From positions 246,359 to 310,358 of the forward strand of contig VZRZ01005383.1 in the NCBI GenBank assembly GCA_013398175.1: a stretch of 64,000 nt of DNA, written 5' to 3'. This document shows positions 1-15,000 of the stretch, piece after piece. Under the pieces are notes generated by a model. That model was not told where the DNA came from. It saw only the letters and a list, made by a program, of their open reading frames with translations, and searched no databases. Each line of letters opens with the position of its first letter. The stretch's first letter is position 1. This DNA comes from Climacteris rufus (taxonomy: Eukaryota > Chordata > Aves > Passeriformes > Climacteridae). A program made the position numbers and the translations under genes.

Positions 1-3000
1 AGTCCCTCTGCAACCAAACCATTTGGTTATTAACTCTTTGAATCGACTTACACAACTAAAAGTGATTTTTCCTCCACTTGAAAACAGACCAAATTTTGTT
101 GACAGTTTGATGTTTCAACATAGTTCTCTTACAAAACTTACATTTTAGCTGCATTTTGGTGAAGAAAAGGGGTTTTGAGCACTTACTTGCTTCATTTTTT
201 CCATTTGAAATTTGCCCGGTTTGCACAAAAGGTCTCTCTCTTAACTGCCAGCACTAGAAACAAGCTGCAATGCAAAAATCAAGTGGAGTTTTATTGTACC
301 TTATACAGCTTGTGCCAAAATGTGTTACTAAATCAGCTGTTATGACCATTGGTAATAGGTAATGTTGGCACAAAAATGCTGAAGAGGAAAAATAAGATGT
401 TTTGTGGCATGAAAATAAGCAGATGCCTCAAGGACAAAGGTACAAACTCACTTTTGACCAGAGCTTTACTAAATTAATTATCTCCACCTGTTAGATCAAA
501 GTCACTTTCTAAACATAAAATCATACAGCTGCTTTTAATGAAAAACCAAATTTTAAGTGATGACAAGCACTAATAAATATGCTAATTTGTTCCTTTAGTT
601 GGCACTTGTAAAACTAGTACAAAGAAATAAGTTACTTCCTGAAACACTGCAAATCCTCCAGGGAAATATCCGAAGTAGCTCATCTGGACTGTTTTCACGA
701 CCACCAGTTTTGGTGAAGCAGGGCTTTAAGTGCACTCAAAGGACTCCCTACGTGAGGCAACAAGCATCAACACGGCAAAATTAAAACCTGTTCTCTTTAA
801 AGTGAGACAAAGGAGCCGTCTGACAGCAGGTTGCAGTAGCTCGTTCTCCAGAGGGAACCGCTCCTGCAGGCAGTGGCAAACACAACACAGACAGAGCTGG
901 AGCTTTAACAGATGCCGGGGATTTCCCAGCCTAACACGTATTAGCACTTCGTATTTGCAATCCTGATTTCCAGCACCGAGCACTTAATTTGCATGTTAAT
1001 TAGAAACAGGTCACCAGAAAATTGCATCAGACAACCTTTCTGTATTGACTAGAAAGGACAACTACGCATTTCCATAAAGTCTATATCCTTCTTTTGAGGA
1101 CATTTTCCCACCCAGAAGCTCACAGTAAATCAAGGTGCTCCTTTTGTTGACTGAGCATCCATTTCAACACGTGCCTATCTCAGATCTGACAAACTAAAAC
1201 TGGTTTAATATCAGACATCTTTTGAGACTTGCAAAACAAATCTGCAAGTCTGAGCAATGCTAGAGAAAATAATGGTAAATTAGTCTAACCAGAAAGCCTC
1301 CTTTTACGACAGTTCAAAATTAAACCGAATTAAGCCTGAAAGAAGAGCATTGTTAGAGTATGCCAGAGAGAAAGCTTAGCAACTGGTTAGGTCTGTGCAA
1401 TTCTCATCCAGTTCTGCTCAGCGGTCACATTCACTGGCAGGATTAAGAAGAGAGACGGCAGCAAGGAAAGATGGTGTTACAGAAATTTTAACTACCTGGA
1501 AATACACTCTGTAGCATCCTTTCTGTTTGAACCTTCTTTTATAGACTAATACTTACAGTATTATGCTTAAATCAAATGGCCCTTCAGCTTAGCTGTAGAG
1601 GTGTTACGCTGCCAAGTCTAATAAAACTGAATTACTGCTGCTGTTTATCATACATTAGACTCACTGGCACCTCAACTTCTGAGAAATCATTTAATTTTCT
1701 CCAGAACTTCCAAGACTGATCACTTGATGTTATCAGACTGTAATTTTCAAATGGTTTCAAAACAAAGAGCAATAAAATTACAAGGCTGTACCTCATTTTA
1801 ACACTACACTGTATCTTCAACTTTGAGGAAGATAAGCTGATGGACTTGAATTAAGACTTCCAAATGCTGAGGTACCTGTACAACTTTCAGGTTTCTAACA
1901 GGCACTCTTAACTGTTTAAGACTCATCTAAGAAGTCGTGCCCAGCTCCGTGACCATTCTGCCTGTGGGACTCGGCTGCTGCTCTGAAGATCAAACACAGT
2001 AAAGTGCAGCAGTTCAAACCAGGCTCAAAGATCCACCCTGCTCCACTCTTTACACGTCCCCATTTTGGTTCATCCTGAACACCGTTATCAGTGTCACTGT
2101 TTGAGGAGCTGGGCTGTTCAAGTTAATGGTTGATCACAGTTTTTGGCCCACCCTGCAACCTCCTGCTCCATCAGGAGTTCAGCTCACAGCTCGGTCCTGC
2201 CAAACAGCTCATCTGGTGTAAATAAGCACACAGCAACAAGCTGTGGCACAGGAGGCTCCTCATAAACCAGCAAAGCAAACACTGTATGCAAACACATCCC
2301 AGTTGAATGAACTAAAGCTCTAAAGATGTGGTCCAGGATATCCTTGCAGGAGAATGTAAAGCTGCTGTGAGATCAAGAAAATTATATTAACTGAGCTGGC
2401 TGCAGGGCTCTTTGATTTTTAAGAAGCACCAGCTTTTGAACTACTTGCAGACAACCTGCAAACGAGTCTGCATACAGCAACACATCCAGACATCTGATTT
2501 TAACAGTGAATTAAGCAGATATTTGAACACAACCATGAATATACCAATCTGTGGACCACCAGCTGTGCTGCCTCTTTGATAATACTTACATCAGAGAATA
2601 CAATTGCCAGTAGATGACCCATTAATAAAAAAAGCATTTGTTTCAAGTACCTGAGAGGTTGAGGAAAATGTGAAATTTTATTATGTTATTAGCCACAGAT
2701 GTTGAGAAAATTAAGCAGTAAAGGATGAAAATTAGGTACTATTACTGTGTTAACTCATCACTATTGCTCCTAGGAAGTCTGAATGGCTGTGGCCTTTTCC
2801 ACATATTTCTTAGGAAGACATCAACCAGATATATGATTTTTCATCAGCACAGGTGTTGCCACTGGAAATCCGAGCAGACACTGAAATCACACAGAGAGAA
2901 AATCCTTCAGCCAGTACTGGGGATCTACACTAGGAATTCACTGCAGTAAAACTACAGAATGGATTTGCCTGTTCTCAAAAGATTTGTTGGTATACTTGAA

Positions 3001-6000
3001 GGCTTTGATGTGATCACAGCTGTACAGCAGTTTCTTTGCCTTTAGCACATTCAGGAGAATCGAGGTGAAAAGGGTATTAACAAAAAGAAAAAGAAAATCA
3101 GTAAGCCCAGCAGCTAGAAACCCTGTCTATATCTGATCCCCACCTTCTCGCTGGAGACTAACAACAAGATTGCAGGGAAGAATCACTGTGATTGCCATCA
3201 TTTACTGAAGCTGTTCAGTAAAGGCCCCATAAAGGCCACAAGCCAGATTGGCTTTGCACTGCATAAGAACAGAAAGCCCTGAAGAGGCCCTGAATTGTCA
3301 AAGAATTGTTAAACTACTGCATAAAAAAAAAGACATCTTCTGGTTAAGGTAAGATCTTGTCCCTTCATATCCACCACTGGATAAAAGGTTTCACTCCAGC
3401 TGATATCCCATGTCTACCCCTGTCTTTTTATATCACTGCCTTAGGTCATTTTTGGTACGGGAATGTGAGCCATCATCTGAAGCCACTCCTCAAAGCACTG
3501 GCTTGCTAGTTAATTTTATCTCTAGTCATGCTTGAGCAATCTCTTGATAACCTAACAGGGATATTTTCCTTATTTAAACAAGAGATGTATGAATGAAACA
3601 AAGCAGACAAGAGTTAGGCACAACAGCAACAACATTAAATGGAAGATAAGAGAATGTGGAAAGCCAACACTACAACGACAGTAAAGCATAAAATTCCAAC
3701 TTTCCCACTCTTTTCTGGAGGAATATGGAGGACAAAGTTTGTTGGCTATTTTTCAATCTCATGATCTTTCCAAGAACTTCAAGCGAACAGTATGGTAACA
3801 CATTACACAACTGCAGCTTTCAGATAGCACAGAATGGAGGACCTCAAATTTATGAGAAAGGTGTGTTTGGTTTTCTGCAAAAAGGAGAAGAACTGGCAGA
3901 AAGTCCCACAAAGTCCCATGATTCAGGAGTTATCCCTTAACCCTGTTTGCTCACTGCTTGTTCCACGGACTTCCCTCTTTCAAAGTTCAAGACCCAGCTG
4001 GACCCTGGTTTCTCTGGCTGCAAGTGACAACTTTCCTCTCAGGTCTTCTACCATTTAACAAATTTTGGGTCTAAGAAAAAAGCTTTTGAACAGACTGTCC
4101 ATACCTCAGGAACAGCGCCTCACACTAATTGCCACTTTCAATTCCGAAAGGCTCCTGGGCAAAGGATCAGTTCAGGCAGCCCATTAACCACTAAATCATT
4201 TCAGTGGGAGTCTGTGAGCTTTTACAACCTTCATCAAGTCCTACAACATGGGGTTTGTGGGTGGTTTTAAGTTAGTGTGACCTGATGTTCATTAATACAG
4301 AGAACAGTCTGCCTGGGATTCCCTTAATGAGACCGCCAGGCTCCTGACTTCCTTTTGCAAGGACCATGCTGCTTCTTGTACCCCTTTGCCACCAAAGTAT
4401 AGGAAGAGGGCAAGGTTTCATTCAAGCAGTACAGCATCAGTGCCCCTGACAGGCTGCAGAGGCCTTCCTGTGTGGAGCCATTCCCTCCCCATGGCAGTCA
4501 AAGCAGGGTGCCAAGATACTTTTCCATTGGTACAATCAGTGCTGCTACCAAGGGGAGACCAGAAGCTGCACTGGGTTGAGTACAGACAGGAACAAAAGGG
4601 ATCAGTCTGACAGACTTGGCAGTTCTCTGAGAGCTCCCAGAGAATCCATGAAACAAGCCTCAAGGAAATGGTGTTGCAGGCTGTTTGCTGAAGGGTTACC
4701 TTTCCTAAGCTTGGCTATGCATTCATTATCCATTTGCACACACAGGGATGTATTAACTACGAACACGCAATACAGTTTTGCTAATTAGCTCAATCAGAAA
4801 AGACTAAACATATCCCAACTTCCTTAATATGAACCAATTTAAAGACAGTACTTTATCCCTTCAGGGTAAGGCTGCCTGCCTGACATTTCTGTTTAATATT
4901 AATGTTGTGTTCACTGAAATTCATACATAGCATTCTGGAGGAAATGCAGGTTCTGAGATAACACAAGAGGTGGTCTTTATATAGGTCACTTGCACCAGCA
5001 AGTATTTACAAGGACTCTTCCCCCTCTCTCAGAAAACCACACACAACTGCCTTGTCACACTTATACCACAGATAATTCCAGAAACTCTGTTCTATCCTAC
5101 TATCTGTTCCCTAAAGCCCATTCATTCCTTTGCACTTCACACTGAAAATTCACAATTAATACTTTGAAAATGCTTAAGTCTTCAGCTTCAATTTACAGAC
5201 TGCCTCCAAACATTATAAAACCCTGGTGAACCAGAATTCTACAAACCAAGTGGCTCCAGTTGTTTTGATCATATGCAGAAGATTTAAAATATATGTAAGC
5301 GCAGGGTTTTTTTTTAAAGAACAGTTTGAGATCTCCTGGGTATTGATCAAGAACTTTAAATAGAGTAATTAGCCAGGGTTCATTAAAACATGTTTCCATT
5401 AGCTTCCCTAGATATTTAATCTGAATTAATTTACACGGCCACGTGCCACAGGTACAAATTTTAACCCCTTTAAGCCCAGTTTCTTGTAATATGGACATCT
5501 TTTCCCATCAAGGCTTCACCAAGTCTTTGCTCCATTTCTATTATATGGAACTGAAACATCTCCTCCCTGACTTTAGTACCAAGCTCCTCCCAAAAGGTCT
5601 TGACTTGCAACTTCAGCCACCCAGTTCTACCTGGATGAGTTGACACTGTTCAAGTCACCCCAAGGATAAGCATATCTGGAGCAGGGACCACTGAAACACC
5701 TGAAGCTACCCTAAAGCACTGCCATTCACAGCCAAGCACGCTGGAAACACCTTCCATTCCCCTGAACAAAAACTGTTGTTTTGTTCAGCCCTGGGCACAG
5801 GGGCAGCAGCCTTTAGCAGGGAAGCGGAAAAGTGTTAGAAACTCATTACTCATGGATTTAATGTGCTTCTGTGAATTAGTTCAGCACTCACTTCAGCAGC
5901 TGCCCAGAACTCCAACTATGGCCCATTGTGGTTTATGTTGGTAACATGCAATGTGTAATCATAACACCATGCCTCAGTTTCCCCTGCTGAGTATGGATGC

Positions 6001-9000
6001 TTATGTTATCATGCTCTTACAGAGGATTCCTCTCTATCCCATCAGCTCCAAGACCCTGAACCAGAGAGCTGAGCACCTGAAGCAGCCTGACCTAGGCAGC
6101 AAGCCATCACACCTCAGCCCCTCCCGAAAACACTCTTCTAGGAGTGTCACAAAGCGTGACAGGATAAAGCCAGACGTGGCTTTCCCAGGAATGCTCTCTC
6201 CAAGCACTCTGCAGAGGTTTTAGCACATCGCAAAGACAGCATAAAAAGCGGGATGAGCTACAAACACATCAAGGGCTGGCTGAGGCATGCAAACCTCCAG
6301 GGAATGCTGACCTTACAAACAAGGCATTTCTAAAAGCACAAAAACCTCCAGGAAAAGTTCATTAGAGGCTTTTAATCATCTTCCCCTGACAGGGGATAAA
6401 CAGAATACTTGGTTCAGAAAGGAACAGATTAAAATAAACATACAATTAGCCCATATTATTACTGGTATTACTGAATGCCACAGTGTGCAGTGTAAAAGAG
6501 GACAAACTAAATTTTCTATCATCTGAAACACAGCGCTATCACTCCTTCCCCAAACCAGCAAAATACATCTTTGAGACCATCCCTTCTTCGAAAATGAGCA
6601 TTAAAACAGAGAAAAGCTCTGTGACCAAACAGATTTGCCTCATTTGTTTCCAAACAACAGCAGCAAGATCTTATGCTGCAAGAGTTGCATCTAATACTTG
6701 AAAGTTGTACCGAATATGCACCATTTTATCCAGAGAAATCGCTCCCAGGAGAAAAGCTGATCACCTCATCCAGAAACTTATGGTGGAACATTTCTGGATG
6801 AGTGACCAGACAGGTCAGCTTACTCCCTAAACAAACAAAAAAAAGACTGTTACTAAAGATATCCTAGCTAAAGCTGTCTCTCCTTCTGGGAACAGGGAAA
6901 TCCCAAATCCTCACACAGCAATTTAGCTGTAAGTGTTGACACATTTCTAGAAGATATTCCTCACCTGCCACAGAACTCACTACTGAATTGGATGGGCCAA
7001 AATGGTCCTTCACATCACTCTGCAGACAGAGCCACTGCCTCTGCTCGAGTACTGCCTCAGATTTACAGCAAAAACTATTGAAACACCCCCAAAATCACCA
7101 TTCAGGACACCTATTCCTCAACAAGTAAATGGTCAAACAGCCTAAATAAAGTCAACTGGCTGGCCTGAAAAAAAAAAAAAAAAAAAGGACCAGAATACTC
7201 ACAACTTGTTTAATAGTTCAAAGAAAAAAAACCCAACAAATCTTGGGTTTACTAGGATATGCTGCAAAAATGCATACACCTTATAAAAAACTGGGCCCCA
7301 ATCACATAAGAATCATTGAACCATGGCACATCCACGTAAGAGATACAGATCATTTTAGTTCTGCATTCAGTTTATTTAAGCTTGGACAAGCCTGACACAT
7401 GACAAGATTTAAAACTATTATGCTTAATTTAACATTTCAATCCCACACATCCTACTCAAGCAACCAAGCTCTGAACACAAAGCAAGCCTAAGGGACTGGA
7501 AGTGCAGCCCCCCTGCTCCATTCACCCTAAACCATTTGATATGATGTTAAGTCACGTTACTCAAATCCAAGTGTGACTGACAAGACTCCCTCTTCCCTCC
7601 TCCAGCAGCTCTCCAGGGAGCAAGGGTTATTTTGGTAACTTTATCTGTTGTTTTCCTCAGTAAGCACTTCTTTCTCAACAGGGAGCTTCATTGATAAAAC
7701 TACCCAAACGCATCCATGGTCTCACAGCCAAGGGAGCACTGCAGTTTTCCCAAAGTCACAAGCAGCATTCATCACACGTGTACCTCAGGCTCTCACACTC
7801 CCAAGCAGAACCATCGACTGTAGCAGGTTACACACGGCTTTATAAACATTTGCCAGAAACTTGGCAAGACACAGCGTCTAGAGAATTTGAGGACAAACTG
7901 CCTGTGCCCCTTCCCTCCTCCTCAGCTACTCCCAGGGTATCTCTGTTGCATTAAAAGGAGGAGTGGCAGTTTTCTGGAAAGAAGAATGCCTATGGCAATC
8001 AAATCCCAAATATTTACCAGGCACGTGAATATCAAAACTAAAAACAAATGCCTTCCTCAAGTCAGTAACATCCTACTCCACACTTCTCTCTGGTAAGAGC
8101 CTCAAGCATTTTCGTACAGAAACAGTGTATTACTACTCTTTAGTCCTATAATTCCTTTTGGACTAAAACATGTGGCAGATTTGCTCTAAAAGAAGGATGA
8201 AGCAACATTTCAATACCACAATGTTTTTAAGACACTGAGATGCTAGAGGCAAAAGAAATTGTTCCATATTTTCACAAAGCATTTTTCATGGATTAAAGCT
8301 AGTAACAGACTGTCAGAAAGGAACATCACGCAGCTCAGATGTACGCCCAGTGTCCTGTTATCTTTTGATACAGCAAGTTTTGCCAGTAAATGTTAAACAT
8401 GTTCATATTTTTTTTTTTGTAAGGAAGAACAAACACGGAATTACAGAATCATTCAGGTGAGAGATGAATTTTAAAAAAATAAAAAAATGCAATCTGCTCA
8501 CGATTAAGAAGAAATGCCACTCATTCCCAAGATTGTAGGGGCAAAGCTCAACTGTTACAGAACATGTCAGGCTGCAAAGCAAAAAAACCCAGACAAACCC
8601 AACCAAACCTCGCCTCTGCTCATGGCAGGGAGGCAGACTCGCTGTCAGCCCAGGCGTTCAGCCTGTACACATTCCACTGCTGCCAAGTACTGCAGCTGAG
8701 GAAACCAAGGCACAGTTATTTGAACCAGCAGCTCCCACAGTGATGCAGGATCCTGACACACTTCTTATCCAGGCCAACTGGATGATTCTACAGGTAACTC
8801 CACAGAAAGGCTGATGGGGAAGTTGTTCTCCCACTCACACCAGGGCTGTAGCAATCCTCAGAGCAAGGTGCAAGATGCTTTATTTAGCGAGGTGGCTGCT
8901 AACAACTACTACTGCCTGGAACACCTGGATAGAAAGGATTTCTATGCTATCCAAGTTCCTGTTATTCTGCAAGTTTCACCTGATCATGTACCTGTCTTTC

Positions 9001-12000
9001 CAAGGAAAGACAGTGTCTTTCTGCTGTTACCACATCCAACTTAAAACCTTAGAACTTCAAGATAAATATTTCCATGATCAAAATCCCAGCAACATGCCAT
9101 GTGATCCAAGAAATTGTAATCAAAACCTCTTATTTGCTTCTCTTCTAAACAAATTATTCTTTCCAGCTATTGTATTCACCACCACCAAGCCACTTCCGTG
9201 ATTTTTATCAGTACTGTGGAATATTACAGGCTATTTCAATGAAAATATTTACTTTCCATACAAGAACAAGCTAAAATGACTGCTCCCTGTACTTTGGAGA
9301 GGCTTGATGAGATGACTTGACTAGCATAGCTTTGGATTGGCATTTGAGTAATAAGGGATATGAAAAAAGACATGTTAAACAACAACCAAACAAGAAGAGC
9401 GTCCACCTTGGCTATTAGTGATGGCTACAGGCTCAGATGTTCAGCACAAGCCTACTGCTCTAGTATCCCATGAGAAGCAAGAGCCTCAGCCAGAAAACAG
9501 TGGCACAGAGCACTGTCTGCCTCTGACTGGATCCTCTCTGCTTCTGCACAGCAGCTTCAGAAGCACAGAGGAGAATAATCCTGATACCACTGTCCTGCCC
9601 TCCATTTCCAGGTGGCTCCACGACTGGACAAGTGGCTGTGCTGTTCAATTCTCCATCTTCCCCAACCTCGTCTGATGAAGATGCTCATTTCCTAACAGCC
9701 CATGGAGCTTCCCTGTCCATATGGCTTCAGATTCACCTGTGTACACAGAAGGAAGCTCATTGCTGAAGTCCTGGATTCAAGTCTGAAGTGCTATCAAGGG
9801 AACAAACACCAAAATAAAGTAAAACAAAAGGATGAGCACTATAAAAGTGGGAGAAAATAGTACTGTACTCACACTGCCCAGATTTACTTACATGCAACGT
9901 TTTGACAGCTCTTTTGAGGCATTATTTTAGATCCTCTTCAAATATGAGCTCTTCATATATTTTACAGCTTTTAATGCTACAAAAAGTGTGCAACATACAA
10001 ACAACTCAGCAAATCATACCAAAGCCCAAAAGGGCTGTTTAGGAGTACTTTCAGCAACATGGCTCCCAAAGTAGTGGATCATAACATTAGCCAGCCTCCA
10101 CAAGTTTGTTTTAAATGATTCCCAAGGAAAAAAGTTCAGCTCAGAAAGACACTTCTGGCCCAATTTAAGATCATAACAATCATGATGTATGAAATAATAC
10201 TCTGCCTTATAACTGGAGACTTGAAGATCTGAAGATATACAAAGGTTCTGCAATACTGTAATGCCTAATAATCTACAAGCTATTGTGCTGCCTTCTCTTA
10301 ACATCTTCCTTTTTTACCATTCTTGTTTGAATAACTTTGTATTAGATTGACAGAGGAGAAATTTTTTTTCTAACCTAAAACTTTAATCTCCTAGGCAGGA
10401 TCCCAATTCCAAATCTGTGATCTCAGTAGGCAATGCAGAAGTGTTTACAGTCAGAGACCAAACTCCATCTCTCAACAGACAAATGATCACTTAGCCATGT
10501 TATTTAGTTATTCACGATGTACAACTCTAGGCAATAGAAAGGTTTTGCCTGTTCCATTTCCCCTAAATGAATCTGGGCACCACACTGGCTAACACAGCTG
10601 TGGTGGCCCAAAATCCAGCAGGTTAAGTGACAGGAGCACTGATTCTCATCTTCTAATGCTACAACAGAGAACTTCAAGTTGAATCCTCCTCCCAGCTGCA
10701 TGCTGACACCACACAGCCTACCTGAGCTCTCCAGCATTCTTAGAAAGCTTTCAGAAAATACCTTTTGCAAGTATTGCAAGTCTGAGATACTGTGAACCCC
10801 AGTGAGTGAAACATATTAGAGGATAACATTTACTAAATAATCTTGGAGAGCATCACGAAGTCATCATGGGTTTCACTGAAATGCCTCAAGGGAGAAAAGT
10901 ATTTGGGGAAATTACTTTGGGAAGAGCTGACATACAAAGAGAAGAATTTAAATTCCATCAGCGCCCTCCCTAGCAGAACAAGTTTAGACTATGGTTTTAT
11001 ACAAGAGGATGCTGGAAGAGTTCACAAATGCCTGGAGGAGGGGAGGGAAACAAAAAACCCTGTAGTTTGTGGTTTCTTGTATGCTCTTCCCCTTTGTGTA
11101 AGCCTTACCTGTGAGCTGCTCATGGAAGGGAAGCCAACATAGCCTCAGAGCACGTGAGAGGGCTTTGATGTGGACAAGCTCAAGCCACACTGGCGGGTGC
11201 CTGAGCTGGAACAAACTCTGCATCATTGCAGGCAACTCTGCCCTGCACACTGCTGCTATTTCTGGAGTCAGAGGTGAGAGTATTATCAGTGATGGTTCAC
11301 CATATGTTCAGTGCCTGCTAAAGCACAGACCACGAAGCAAAAATATGAAACACTGCAAGGCTTTGTGATCTGTGAGGGAAGTGCAGACTCCCATCCTTCC
11401 TACAGCTAGTATTTTGGACATACACATCTAATTAAGGCTATTAACAGTAACATTAAAATGAGTGTACACCATTAAAGCTGTAAATCAGTTGAGGGAAATG
11501 TTCCTAGAACCACACCTTCCCAGATGATTCCTAGAGACAGGACAAACATTCACCACTGGAGTCCCATTCCAGTACTGTGTTTAATAAAAATGCAGAAAAG
11601 ACATAATAAAAAAAACTGTTTCAGCCTTTTCTTTTTTTGGCTTTAAAACCTAGTGTTGCTTCACATGACTAATCAGAAACAAATGAAGATGGCTGCTGAT
11701 CACTGCCTGGAAGCCTTCAGTTAAAAAGTAAGCAATGTTACTACATTCACAAAATCTCTGACCTCTGCTGCAGTCAGCACTATAGGCTTCAGTAAGTTAA
11801 GACAGATGTCAGCACGAATTTGAGTACCTGTGTCATGGTCAGAGATCCAGCACCTCATCCCTCACACATCTCAGCTGTTGAAGCATCAAAAATACAGAGT
11901 GCTCCTAGAAGCAGTTCAAAAGGAACAGTCAAGGAAGCAATTGGGGCTGCTGGTTGGCAAGAAGTTGTGGATCCCTCACCCCTTGAACTGTCCAGGGGCT

Positions 12001-15000
12001 TGGAGCAACCTGGTCTAGGGGAAGGTGTCCCTGTCCACGGCAGGGGGCTTGAGAGGAGACAAGCTTTAAGGTCCCTTCCAACCCAAACCACTCTATAATT
12101 CTATGACAGAAAAAGCATCCGAATCAACACAATGTCATAAGTGAAGAGCAATTCAAAATGTTTGACAAATATAACAGTTCTCTGCACCTGCAGTTACTCA
12201 GGACCTTGTATAAGTGGAGACAAGATTTTGACTAGCCTGTCTGAATTTTACAATAAGAGGCTCACACTAATATTGATTTGTTTAGATCACTATGAACATA
12301 GCTGAAGAACTGAAGTCTCATGAACAATTTCTGTTGCAAATTCTGACAACTGCAGTGTTGCAGTGGTTTTACTTGAAAGTAGATAGTTTTTCTGGTTTTG
12401 TAACATACATAGATAAACCACAGAAACAGATATAAGCCAAAAAATCAGTTTGATAAGCAAAGAGCTTACTGCAAGTTTCTTCCAGATCTTATTTCAGATC
12501 AGCTGAGAACAGCCTAACAAAAGTTGACTCAGCTCAAACCAAGTCTGAACTGTCACAAAAAGTCATTTTTGGGTTTGTTGTCTTTTGTTTAATTCTATCA
12601 AAACCTTTTTGTAGGGCAATTACTTCAACACTTAGAAGAATGCATGCTCTGTTGAGTTTGTTTTGCAGTTCACTTGGTGCAAAGTATTTTACCCTGCAAT
12701 AACAGACCAGTCTAGAAAAGAAAGCCTCAATTAGCAAACTACTGAGCATGATGAAGGCTAGTGAGCTTCCTATTAAGATTCAAAAGATCTAGACAGCAAA
12801 CTTGCTACCAGATTAAGTTAGTCATTCTTTTTTAAACAAAAGACAGCACATTTGCCTGACTGATTTTGCATAGCAGGACTTAAGAGCTATTTGGTCTTAA
12901 CCCACACCATTACATATAAGTACTTAATTACATCAGCATAACCAGTTGCATTCTCTAGAAGAGACTCAAGACTCATGAGATTCAACTAGGAAAACCACAA
13001 GAAGTTTTTCACGAAAGAACACACAGTTCTACCACTAACTGCAAAGGAGTAAAATACTGAGTTATTAAACCATGAAAACCTATTACATTAAACTACCTTT
13101 TGCCACCTCAGCAATTCTTATGCATTGTTTCAGGCAAAGATGCAAAAAAAAAACCCAAAACAAAACACATGCAACAAATAAGAGCTCCTGTCCCACAGAA
13201 TGGTCATTTGTCCCTATGGTGTTACCTGGCAAAAGGGACATTCAACGTGTACCATGAGCCTTTAGCCACAGCACTGATGTTAAAGGCATCAGATGTTTAG
13301 TTTAAGGCAAAACTGTAGACATTACAAACAAGAAACGTACTCTAATGGGAACATAGGAAAGCTAAGCTCACAAAGCTGTAAGATCTACAGGATACATTTA
13401 TCCAAAGGAAAAAACTGAAATAAACTCATACACAATACCCCCAAAGACAGCACAGAGAAAACAGACACCTCTAACTCCTGAAGGAGATTCCTCAGCTCAG
13501 AGCTGCAGACATTCAGACACCAGCATTCCAGGACAGTTTTAATGAATGTCCCCTCTGCTCAGGAGTGGAACAGGATGGGTTTTCATCTCCTGTCTTGATG
13601 AAAAAAGGTTGCAATTATGCCACAAGATGGTACCCAGGGAAAGCAGGATCTCTGCTCTTCAGCTAATACACTGCGATGGATACTGAGATAAACTGAACAC
13701 CCAGAAAATCAAGGTATCCCATGATAACAGAAAATTATCGGCTAACAGAATTGAAAAATTTTAGTGCCATAGCAACCAACTTCACAGAGTTTGAAACTGA
13801 AATAGTCAGAAGATCAAAAAACCCCCTATTTTAAACCAAGATTTCAAATTAAAAGGCAATTACCTAGACTTTTTATTCATTTAATTCTTTGGGGTGTACT
13901 ATGAGGAAGAATAACTGCAAAGCTTTTTCCAAAGCAAGTGTGCGTTTTCCAAAGACCAAAGAAGCAAAATTCACTGGAAAAGTGGTGCATGCATGCAGGA
14001 AAAGCTACACTACAAAGAACACTCAGTCATCTCTATACCAGAAAACAAATACAGCACTTTATTTGCCAAGAATAATCTCTCCTCAAAACATTCTGTTCCA
14101 GCCACGACAACCCAGAGCAGCACCAGAGATATCCCCTTTCCTCCAGCATATGGGAGCAGAGAGTGCAAGCAAAGCACAACCTGGCTGTACCTGTCTCTAA
14201 CAATTGATGGAGTCTTTGCTTGTCAATACACCCAGCTCTGGCTCGGGAAATCACCTCCCCCTAACGCTGCCTTCTTGCTTCACCCCGAGCCAAGGCCAGG
14301 CTACACAGCCTGCATCAAACTTTACTTCCCCCCCTGTATTTCCACTCCTTTTCTCCTCGGTTTGCAGAGCTGCAGCAGGCCAGCAGTGCCAGCTCGCTGG
14401 AGGAAGCAGACCTGTAAGATAATCTCTCTTACTGAGCCAAACATCCCAGGCCAAACTGATACACAAACAGCTACCACAAGTAGCAGCTGCCAAGAACAGC
14501 ACAGAATTAAGAAAACCAAACCCATCCCCAAAAAACCCACAAAAATAACTCTGTCTGATAAGAAGAAATGCAGCAAAGGACATGGAGAACTAAGAACCTG
14601 TGCTCAATGCTTTCTGTTCACAAGACAGTAAAACCACGACCTGGCATGAGAGAGACTTAGCAAGAAGAAAAGAGCAGTTTTAAATATTGCTGCATCCTGA
14701 GATGAAGTCAAAGGCTAATGCCAAAGTAACCAACCTAAAAACAAACCAGACTTTTAAAGTATATTTAGTACTTTACTTTAAGACTTAAATACAAAAGCCA
14801 GGAGGAAACTGGGATTATACTATCCAAACACAAGGGAAAACAAGAACCTCAGAACAACAACGTGGCTTATCTTGGTTAAAAAGCCAAACCTCAGGAGAAA
14901 AAGCTTCAGCGTTCCAGCCTTGCCTCCTTAATGCTCATGTTTTTTCCAAAACTTAATAATCTCAATCCCTTTCTCCTATGTCCAGCCATTCCCTTCCATT

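Noticed and set aside
13993..14631. 212-codon plus-strand open frame in GLG1 intron 1
   Set aside because: No domain or coding signature; composition resembles surrounding intron. Long for chance but unsupported.
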